From the NCBI GenBank assembly GCA_937881505.1, contig CALGEM010000081.1:1-11787 (forward strand): a DNA stretch of 11,787 nucleotides, given 5' to 3'. Position 1 is the first letter of the stretch. Each line of letters begins with the position of its first letter. Both the position numbers and the translations under genes were made by a program. The notes below the pieces were generated by a model that did no database searches, was not told where the DNA came from, and saw only the letters and a list, made by a program, of their open reading frames with translations. The DNA is from an uncultured euryarchaeote (GTDB lineage: Archaea > Thermoplasmatota > Poseidoniia > Poseidoniales > Poseidoniaceae). Of the stretch, positions 6,905 to 11,787 are shown piece after piece.

Positions 6905-6923
6905 GAACATCATGTTCATGATG
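6905..6923. promoter_or_regulatory. Overlapping inverted repeats, possible operator
   Basis: CATCATG-TT-CATGATG (6908-6923) is a perfect seven-base inverted repeat. GAACA-TCA-TGTTC (6905-6917) is a second, overlapping perfect five-base inverted repeat. They lie 20 bases before the ATG of the S15-like hydrolase and about 60 bases before the start of pyrF, within the divergent promoter region. This is a plausible binding site for a dimeric regulator. No clear TATA box is visible in the same stretch. Function is inferred from symmetry and position only. Confidence 0.4.
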
Positions 6924-6943
6924 CACCCGTTCGTCCGAGGACC

Positions 6944-8710
6944 ATGCGACAGGCGGTTCTTCTGGTCCTTCTGTTGTTATTGATGCCGCTTTCTGGATGC
7001 TTTGGTCAAACCGAGGCAACCCCTGAAAGCGAGATTGAGAGCATGTACCCTGACATCTACGACCGCCACACCCTCGAGTGGAATTGGACAGGCTCTTACG
7101 CCCGAGTCTTGCAGGACGGCCCCCATCAACCGCTCCCCGTGCAGGAAGCCTTCATCGAAGTCGACACCACCGGCACCTGGGAGGGTGGCCCAAACACCGC
7201 GGAAGTCCACCTCTCATACTGGCTCCCTTCGAACACCGAGGTCGGTGAACAAGTGCCCGTTATCGCCATCGTCAGTCCGTATTTTGACTACGGTTCACCC
7301 GGCAGCCAATCCACACCCACCAACGTTGTTGGTGCTGGGCGCGGGGAATTCATTTACGACAATTTCATTCCTCACGGCTATGCTTTGGCGCAAGTGGCCG
7401 TGTTCGCAACCGAGGAAAGCACGGGGTGTTTTGACTATCGTGGCGATGGCGAGGGCCAAGGCATTCACGAAGCCGTGGAGTGGCTTGGGACCCAGAATTG
7501 GAGCAACGGCCACGTCGCCATCTACGGCAAATCCTACGAGGGCGCAACGGCTTGGGAAGCGGCCGCTCAGGGCAGTGAGTACCTCAAGACCATCGTGCCC
7601 ATTTCAGGGACGACGGCGCTCGGTCCGTTGCTCTACAAGAACGGCAGCGCAGAAGCGCGCAGCCAAGTCATGCACTCCAATTACGGCGGGTCAATCTTGG
7701 ATTACGACAGCGATGATCTTGACAACATGTGCGGCGATGTGGTTGAAGGCTTCCTTGCTGGCCCTACGCGGTACGGTCTTGGAGAACTCGACCCGTACAT
7801 GGACAATTACTACGACGAGCGAAGCCACATCGACAAGGCACTGGGCAAATACAACGGCAGCATCTACTGGGTCCAGGGCATGCAAGATTGGAACGTTGAC
7901 CCCCATCAGGTCTTCGGCGGCCCGCCCGGCACCCACTGGTACCAGGCCTACATCGATGCTGGCTACGAAGTGGGAGGCATGCTCGGACAGTGGGAGCACA
8001 ATTACCCCGACCAGTGGACCAAACACAACAACCAGGAATCGGGTTATGGCGGCGAGGCCATCCAGAACATGACCCGTTGGGATTGGGGCCAAGACCTGTT
8101 TGAATGGATGGAGTACTACCTCAAAGGCATCGGTGAACGCCCCGCTCTCCATGCACAAATCCAGCGAAACGATGGAGAGTGGCGCATCGAAGAGACGTGG
8201 CCCCCCGCCGATCTTGAATGGCAACCCGCTTCATGCGCAGCGAGCGGTTCGGTCGGCTCATCCTCCACCGTGGTCGTCGCTTGTGATGCCATGTCAATGG
8301 AGCACGATACCCACATCAGCGGTCTACCGACACTGCACCTTGACGTCACACCTTCGTTTGATGGCGGCCAAATTTTTGCCGAACTCCGCGACGCTGAAAC
8401 GGGTCTCCGTTTCGGCCATGCCACCATGGATGTTCGGTACCATGCAGGCGGCTACGACGCTCAAACTGTGGTACCTTTTGCACCCATTACGATGCTAATG
8501 GAGTTCCAGGGCATGGATGTCATTCTGCCTGCTGGCCACGCACTTGAGATCGTCTTGACACAGTCTGGTGAGGATTACCTTCCACCTGCATGCAGTAATA
8601 CCTGTCCTATCACAGTGAACTCAGGCGAACTAACGCTTCCTGTCATCGACCGAGACGGCTCCACCATTCTCATCACCCCGCAGGGTGAAGACGCTGCCAA
8701 CAACCAGTAA
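6944..8710 (+). CDS. Secreted S15/CocE-family serine hydrolase (X-Pro dipeptidyl-peptidase-like) lipoprotein
   Basis: The 588-residue product begins with a short hydrophobic signal ending in the lipobox LSGC (16-19), so it is probably exported and lipid-anchored at C19. A linker leads into an alpha/beta-hydrolase core of the S15/CocE-NonD type: VPVIAIVSPYFDYGSPG (104-120), a nucleophile elbow YGKSYEG (194-200) with S197, QGMQDWNVDP (311-320) with likely catalytic D315, and GQWEHNYP (348-355) with likely H352. A C-terminal beta-sandwich (about 425-580), characteristic of the family, follows. Members cleave Xaa-Pro dipeptides from peptide N-termini or hydrolyse acyl esters; the substrate cannot be chosen from motifs. 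Extracellular peptide scavenging would suit a planktonic heterotroph. The start is fixed by the signal peptide; in-frame codons upstream would bury it. A CGAGG lies three bases before the ATG. Confidence 0.85.
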   Translation: MRQAVLLVLLLLLMPLSGCFGQTEATPESEIESMYPDIYDRHTLEWNWTGSYARVLQDGPHQPLPVQEAFIEVDTTGTWEGGPNTAEVHLSYWLPSNTEVGEQVPVIAIVSPYFDYGSPGSQSTPTNVVGAGRGEFIYDNFIPHGYALAQVAVFATEESTGCFDYRGDGEGQGIHEAVEWLGTQNWSNGHVAIYGKSYEGATAWEAAAQGSEYLKTIVPISGTTALGPLLYKNGSAEARSQVMHSNYGGSILDYDSDDLDNMCGDVVEGFLAGPTRYGLGELDPYMDNYYDERSHIDKALGKYNGSIYWVQGMQDWNVDPHQVFGGPPGTHWYQAYIDAGYEVGGMLGQWEHNYPDQWTKHNNQESGYGGEAIQNMTRWDWGQDLFEWMEYYLKGIGERPALHAQIQRNDGEWRIEETWPPADLEWQPASCAASGSVGSSSTVVVACDAMSMEHDTHISGLPTLHLDVTPSFDGGQIFAELRDAETGLRFGHATMDVRYHAGGYDAQTVVPFAPITMLMEFQGMDVILPAGHALEIVLTQSGEDYLPPACSNTCPITVNSGELTLPVIDRDGSTILITPQGEDAANNQ

Positions 8711-8849
8711 GCATCCCGGCGGCGCGTTTCGTCGCGTTTCTACTCCTCGATGCAGGAATTGAGCATCTGCGCGAAAAATAAACTTCCAACCGCGCAATTG
8801 TCAACAGGTATACAAACTCGCCAGCAAGATAGCAGGCATTAACACAATA

Positions 8850-8911
8850 AATGATTCTTTTTTTGGACGAATGATTCAAAATTTAACAAAATTACTAGGC
8901 GTATGATTCAT
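8850..8911 (+). repeat. Three ATGATTC direct repeats upstream of glnA
   Basis: AATGATTC occurs at 8850-8857 and 8870-8877, and ATGATTCAT at 8903-8911. The copies are 20 and 32-33 bases apart. The third is a full odd-length palindrome (ATGA-T-TCAT), is flanked by GTAT and ATAC, and overlaps the TATA-like box. This arrangement suggests cooperative binding by a regulator that could block or recruit TBP, possibly in response to nitrogen status. The regulator is unknown. In an AT-rich stretch some coincidence is possible, but three copies of a seven-mer within about 60 bases stands out. Confidence 0.45.
8858..8864 (+). terminator. T-run, possible archaeal terminator of the S15-like gene
   Basis: Seven consecutive T residues lie about 150 bases after the stop of the S15-like hydrolase gene. 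Archaeal RNA polymerase can terminate at short T-runs without a hairpin. The T-run lies between the first and second ATGATTC repeats, so it may equally be part of the AT-rich glnA promoter. Confidence 0.3.
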
Positions 8912-8914
8912 ATA
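8907..8914 (+). promoter_or_regulatory. TATA-like box of glnA
   Basis: TTCATATA resembles the archaeal TATA box. Transcription would begin about 24-28 bases downstream of its centre, near 8935-8939. That point coincides with a GTG at 8935 and lies just before the ATG at 8944, so the mRNA would be leaderless or have only a few leader bases. No Shine-Dalgarno is visible, in agreement. Confidence 0.5.
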
Positions 8915-8943
8915 CCGTCCTCATAGCGACGCGAGTGATACCC

Positions 8944-9954
8944 ATGATAGACAAAGCAAAACTGGAGTACATTTGGCTCGACGGATATGAACCAACGCAG
9001 AACATGCGCAGCAAAACGATGGTGCGCTCAAACTTTGGTGGCACGGTTGAAGAGTGCCCCATGTGGATGTTTGACGGTTCGTCCACCTTGCAAGCCGATG
9101 GTAGCTCCTCCGACTGCCTGCTGAAGCCCGTGAACATCTTTCCCGATCCCCAGCGCGTGAACGGTTACCTCGTTATGTGCGAGGTCCTCAACCCTGACGG
9201 CACACCGCACGTTAGCAACGGCCGTGCAACCATCGATGACGATGACAACGATTTCTGGTTCGGCTACGAGCAGGAATACTTCATCATGGACGTTGACACA
9301 CAACTTCCTCTCGGTTTCCCTGTGGGTGGCTACCCTGGTCCACAAGGCCTCTACTACTGTTCCGTAGGTGGAAAGAACACCCACGGTCGAGCCCTCGTTG
9401 AAGAGCACGCCGACCTCTGTCTTGAGGCTGGCATCAACTTCGAAGGCATCAACCAAGAAGTGGCCTGTGGCCAGTGGGAATTCCAAATCTTCGCCAAGGG
9501 CGCCAAGCAAGCCGGCGACGAACTCTGGGTCGCCCGCTACCTCCTCGACCGCTTGACCGAGAGCTACGGCTACTACATCGAATACCATCCAAAACCCATC
9601 AAGGGCGACTGGAACGGTTCAGGTATGCACGCCAACTTCTCCAACGGCGCCATGCGCGACAAGGGTGGCAAGGAACTCTTTGACAGCATCTGCGAAGCTT
9701 TTGGTCAAAACATCGAGAAGCACATGGCCGTCTACGGTGCTCACAACGAAGAGCGTTTGACGGGTCTCCACGAGACGCAATCCATCGACCAGTTCTCCTA
9801 CGGCGTCTCTGACCGTGGTGCATCGATTCGTGTTCCTGCCTCCGTCCCCACCGACGGTTGGGTCGGCCGACTGGAAGACCGCCGACCTGCCTCCAACGGT
9901 GACCCCTACAAGATCGGCTCTGTGATCATCTCGACCACGAAGTCGGTTTGTTGA
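8944..9954 (+). CDS. glnII: Glutamine synthetase, type II (GlnII)
   Basis: Glutamine synthetase makes glutamine from glutamate, ammonia and ATP and is the main ammonia-assimilating step. The 336-residue product belongs to the type II family of eukaryotes and some bacteria, not to the ~440-470-residue type I usual in archaea. Segments: EYIWLDGYEP (8-17), MWMFDGSST (40-48), SSDCLLKPVNIFPDP (55-69), FGYEQEYF (106-113), GGKNTHGRALVEEHADLCLE (142-161), NQEVACGQWEFQI (170-182), DWNGSGMHANFS (222-233), RLTGLHET (271-278), DRGASIRVP (290-298) and LEDRRPASNGDPY (310-322). Metal ligands by alignment from memory are E109, E111, E172, E179, H229 and E311, all present. The wording is closest to rhizobial-type GlnII. 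A GTG at 8935 (three extra residues) is an alternative start; the TATA-like position allows either. It ends three bases before the convergent SemiSWEET stop. Confidence 0.95.
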   Translation: MIDKAKLEYIWLDGYEPTQNMRSKTMVRSNFGGTVEECPMWMFDGSSTLQADGSSSDCLLKPVNIFPDPQRVNGYLVMCEVLNPDGTPHVSNGRATIDDDDNDFWFGYEQEYFIMDVDTQLPLGFPVGGYPGPQGLYYCSVGGKNTHGRALVEEHADLCLEAGINFEGINQEVACGQWEFQIFAKGAKQAGDELWVARYLLDRLTESYGYYIEYHPKPIKGDWNGSGMHANFSNGAMRDKGGKELFDSICEAFGQNIEKHMAVYGAHNEERLTGLHETQSIDQFSYGVSDRGASIRVPASVPTDGWVGRLEDRRPASNGDPYKIGSVIISTTKSVC

Positions 9955-9957
9955 GAC

Positions 9958-10236
9958 TCACGCCGCTGCTTCGCGCAGCCGCAATCGGCGCACGCCGATG
10001 AGGACCGCAAGGATGACGACCAAGGTGAACACGTTGGCGACGATCATCGCCAGCGACTCGACGAGGATCCCGTAAATGAGCCACAAGGCCAGCGCCAGCG
10101 TGACCACGCTGAAGGTGGTGAGGGAGATGCCTTCGTGCCGTTCGTGAACCCAAACGTCTCGAATTTGTGGAATCCACGCGACGATGCCCAATGCACCGGC
10201 CACCAGGCCGATGGCTTCAATCCACATCGCTGCCAT
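9958..10236 (-). CDS. SemiSWEET-type sugar transporter (PQ-loop)
   Basis: The 92-residue product has three membrane helices (about 5-27, 39-58, 62-84) and the PQ motif at P23-Q24 in ALGIVAWIPQIRDVW, followed by the short charged loop HERHEGISL. WLIYG ends helix two, and helix three carries ANVFTLV with N68, a residue type conserved in SWEETs. SemiSWEETs dimerise to form a sugar uniporter in the cytoplasmic membrane. I chose the ATG at 10236, which puts the first helix near the N-terminus. A TTG at 10266 overlapping the NERD stop would add ten residues, and an ATG at 10227 would remove three. The gene follows the NERD gene on the same strand and converges on glnA with a three-base gap, leaving no room for separate terminators. 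The transported sugar is unknown. Confidence 0.85.
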   Translation of the reverse strand: MAAMWIEAIGLVAGALGIVAWIPQIRDVWVHERHEGISLTTFSVVTLALALWLIYGILVESLAMIVANVFTLVVILAVLIGVRRLRLREAAA

Positions 10237-10262
10237 GAGAGGGGGCCTCGTTGCTAAGTGCT

Positions 10263-11186
10263 TCAAGGCTTCTCAAGGCGTTGACCCAATTCATCGTTCA
10301 ACGAAGGGGTGGAGAGGTTGAGCGCAGCAACGGTTGACCAGGGGATCTCTTCTGGATTTTTTTGGCCGACGACATGCATTTTCAGCGTTTTTCCAAACGG
10401 GAGTTTTGCTTCCATGTGGCGTTCGCCCGCCTGCAGACGGAGTTGACTTGGTGGAGCAGTGAACAGCGAGAGGAAGCCCTTGGGATGCGTCATTGAACCC
10501 TTCAAAGGGACCCTTCGTCCAGTCTGCCATTCAACAACAGCATCACCCAGTCCCAAATCCAACACATCGCCTTTGCACATCAGTCCGCCGTTCAACTCCA
10601 CTTCATCCCAGGTGCCAAAACCCTGCAACGTTTCCAAGAGGGTCTGGTTGAGTTCACCGGGGTTTTCATCTTCCAGGAGGCCGATGAAGCCAGCCTCATC
10701 CTTGACGATGCTGCCGAGGTCCATGACGTTGGAAGGCCAATCCAAATTTCGATTGGTAAAGGCCAGCACCAGCCGCACATCAACACCGTCATCCTTGCCC
10801 ACGCGCTCATTGTGCATCGCCACGAGCATCCGAGACTTCCGAGCAATGCGCTGGTTGACGGTGCTGTGATTGTGGGTTGTCCCGTTCTTCCGGTGTTGAA
10901 TGAATTCCTCCTCAGCGTTGATTTCAAAGGACCCCGACCAGTGTTTTTGCTCAACCACGAGCAATGTGTTTCCACCGACGATGACCAAGTCGATTTCTCG
11001 CTTTCCACCTTGCTCAGCATCGGGTATGCGCACGGATTCAAAGACGTGCCAACCGTTCCTTTTTCCCGCAGCGCGGCTGATTTTCGCAAGCCGCTGCTCA
11101 GCCAACTCACCGGCACGATGAATGTCGTCGGGAGGATGATGGCGTCGTCGTTCCCGCCACCATTTCCAACGTTGGGAGAGCTTCAT
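10263..11186 (-). CDS. NERD (nuclease-related) domain protein
   Basis: The 307-residue product has an N-terminal NERD domain at about residues 24-140, a relative of restriction-endonuclease-fold nucleases. The expected acidic/lysine pattern is visible: E27 in AGELAEQRL, D66 in GGKREIDLVIV, and E79 with K81 in LLVVEQKHWSGSF (77-87), close to the common E-x-K-x-W-S-G form. The segment TVNQRIARKSRMLVA, also typical of the domain, follows. The C-terminal half (about 175-307) has no family I recognise, no membrane segment and no helicase or kinase motif of the kind sometimes fused to NERD. A nuclease role is suggested by fold and motif only. A GTG at 11195 that overlaps the HAD stop is an alternative start, three residues longer. 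Probably cotranscribed with HAD upstream and SemiSWEET downstream, though no functional link is obvious. Confidence 0.82.
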   Translation of the reverse strand: MKLSQRWKWWRERRRHHPPDDIHRAGELAEQRLAKISRAAGKRNGWHVFESVRIPDAEQGGKREIDLVIVGGNTLLVVEQKHWSGSFEINAEEEFIQHRKNGTTHNHSTVNQRIARKSRMLVAMHNERVGKDDGVDVRLVLAFTNRNLDWPSNVMDLGSIVKDEAGFIGLLEDENPGELNQTLLETLQGFGTWDEVELNGGLMCKGDVLDLGLGDAVVEWQTGRRVPLKGSMTHPKGFLSLFTAPPSQLRLQAGERHMEAKLPFGKTLKMHVVGQKNPEEIPWSTVAALNLSTPSLNDELGQRLEKP

Positions 11187-11191
11187 GCTGT

Positions 11192-11787
11192 TCACCGCAA
11201 GAGTTCATCCACGCTGCCGACAATGATGGAGGGTCGTTGTTCAGCCCCAGCGGGCAATGCGTCAACATCGGCTTGCGTTGCCTCGCCGGAAAGGACGAGA
11301 ACCCCCACAACGCCTGCGCGTGTCGCCATCGCCATGTCCGTATAGAGCCGGTCTCCCACCATAGCGCAGCGTTCTGGTTGCAGCCCAAGCGCTTCGATTT
11401 TGTGAAGAATCATGCCGGCGTTGGGTTTGCCCGTGATGTGTTCAGGGTCCACACCGGTGGTCGCTTTGAACATGGCAAGATAGGCGCCGACATCGGGCAA
11501 ACCACCGTCAGGACTGGGGCAGACCATGTCGGGATGACTGGCGACGAGCGGCACACCTGCATGCATGTGGATGCTGGCTTGAGCGATCTTCTCGTAGGTT
11601 AACTCCGTGTCGTAACCCAGCACAACATATTCGGGGGTTGCACTTTCCGTCTCCACCCCGATCGCTTCGAGCATGCTGCGCATGCCTTCTGTACCAACCA
11701 ACCACGTCTTCGTGATGCCGTTCTTTTGCAACCAGGCCAGCAGGTCGTGGGTTGAAAGCAGCACATCGTCTTCCGTGGCTTCAAGAC
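11192..11787 (-). CDS. HAD-superfamily phosphatase, NagD/p-nitrophenylphosphatase type (5' end missing)
   Basis: The reading frame is open to the right edge, so the N-terminus, including the expected DxDG nucleophile motif, lies outside the window. About 198 residues are visible. NagD-type landmarks: LSTHDLLAWLQKNG near the edge, a cap-domain segment VASHPDMVCPSPDGGLPDVG, motif III GKPNAGM (encoded near 11411-11431), and motif IV MVGDRLYTDMAMATRAG (GDRLYTD encoded at 11336-11356) with the aspartates that hold magnesium. Members dephosphorylate small sugar phosphates, nucleotides or phosphoglycolate in the cytosol; the substrate is not predictable here. The stop overlaps the possible GTG start of the NERD gene, indicating cotranscription. 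An in-frame GTG at 11764 should not be taken as the start, because family homology continues beyond it. Confidence 0.87.
   Translation of the reverse strand, partial: LEATEDDVLLSTHDLLAWLQKNGITKTWLVGTEGMRSMLEAIGVETESATPEYVVLGYDTELTYEKIAQASIHMHAGVPLVASHPDMVCPSPDGGLPDVGAYLAMFKATTGVDPEHITGKPNAGMILHKIEALGLQPERCAMVGDRLYTDMAMATRAGVVGVLVLSGEATQADVDALPAGAEQRPSIIVGSVDELLR

Larger units (their letters stand above)
8711..8943. other. AT-rich intergenic region before glnA
   Basis: This is the longest stretch without a convincing gene. Its first ~60 bases are GC-rich, with a direct repeat of CGCGTTTC (around 8723-8740) and a small hairpin GATGC/GCATC (8749-8753 with 8763-8767, nine-base loop). From about 8770 to 8915 it becomes distinctly AT-rich. 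It holds a T-run, three ATGATTC copies and a TATA-like box, listed separately. I see no small gene or known RNA element in it. Confidence 0.6.

Noticed and set aside
7691..8224. 177-codon minus-strand frame inside the S15-like hydrolase
   Set aside because: It is hydrophobic-looking but is the antisense of a gene with clear catalytic motifs, and no neighbour supports it.
8749..8767. GATGC/GCATC hairpin as an intrinsic terminator
   Set aside because: The stem is only five base pairs with a nine-base loop and no T-run follows; the T-run at 8858 is far away.
8673..8879. 68-codon minus-strand frame in the region before glnII
   Set aside because: It overlaps the hydrolase end, spans the AT-rich promoter region with atypical codons, and matches nothing I recognise.
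9028..9588. 186-codon minus-strand frame inside glnII
   Set aside because: It is antisense to a strongly conserved glutamine synthetase and shows no domain of its own.
1..11787. CRISPR arrays, tRNA or rRNA genes, transposases, integrases and attachment sites
   Set aside because: No regularly spaced repeats, cloverleaf-like intergenic sequence, or recombinase motifs were found, and nearly every base is assigned to a coding gene.

Overview
The window looks like a piece of chromosome from an uncultured archaeon, most probably a marine planktonic Euryarchaeote of the Marine Group II (Poseidoniales) type. This is an inference. It rests on an archaeal HerA-type ATPase, a TATA-like box placed for a (near-)leaderless glnA transcript, few Shine-Dalgarno sequences, very tight gene packing, and a mixture of archaeal, bacterial-like and eukaryote-like gene versions. 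No rRNA, tRNA, insertion sequence, integrase or CRISPR array was seen. Apart from the truncated genes at the two edges, all genes appear intact.

Left block (1-4020). A short plus-strand reading frame at the left edge may be the C-terminus of a gene. It meets a minus-strand run of four genes read right to left: a HerA/FtsK-like ATPase fused to a six-helix membrane domain (1549-4020), a SOUL-family heme-binding protein (988-1530), a 58-residue single-pass membrane protein (786-962), and an iodotyrosine-deiodinase-like nitroreductase (96-785). Spacings of 18, 25 and 0 bases suggest one operon.

Middle block (4112-6846). A DegT/DnrJ-type PLP aminotransferase on the plus strand diverges from the ATPase operon and overlaps tail-to-tail with a CYTH triphosphate-tunnel protein. 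The CYTH gene is the last of a minus-strand trio: a eukaryote-type orotidine 5'-phosphate decarboxylase (pyrF), a 94-residue single-pass membrane protein, and CYTH. The trio has a 4-base gap and then an 8-base overlap.

Right block (6944-11787). A secreted S15/CocE-like serine hydrolase with a lipobox lies divergent from pyrF, behind two overlapping inverted repeats. After the only sizeable intergenic region (8711-8943, AT-rich) comes a type II (GlnII) glutamine synthetase. Its promoter region carries three copies of ATGATTC and a TATA-like box. It converges, with only three bases between, on a minus-strand run: HAD phosphatase (cut by the right edge), NERD-domain protein, SemiSWEET sugar transporter.

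Functionally this is mostly housekeeping and nutrient handling: pyrimidine synthesis, ammonia assimilation, peptide or ester hydrolysis, sugar transport. The unusual parts are the ATPase-membrane fusion operon, the deiodinase homologue, the eukaryote-type PyrF and the GlnII with a repeat-bearing promoter. I do not see a demonstrable new defence or mobile system.
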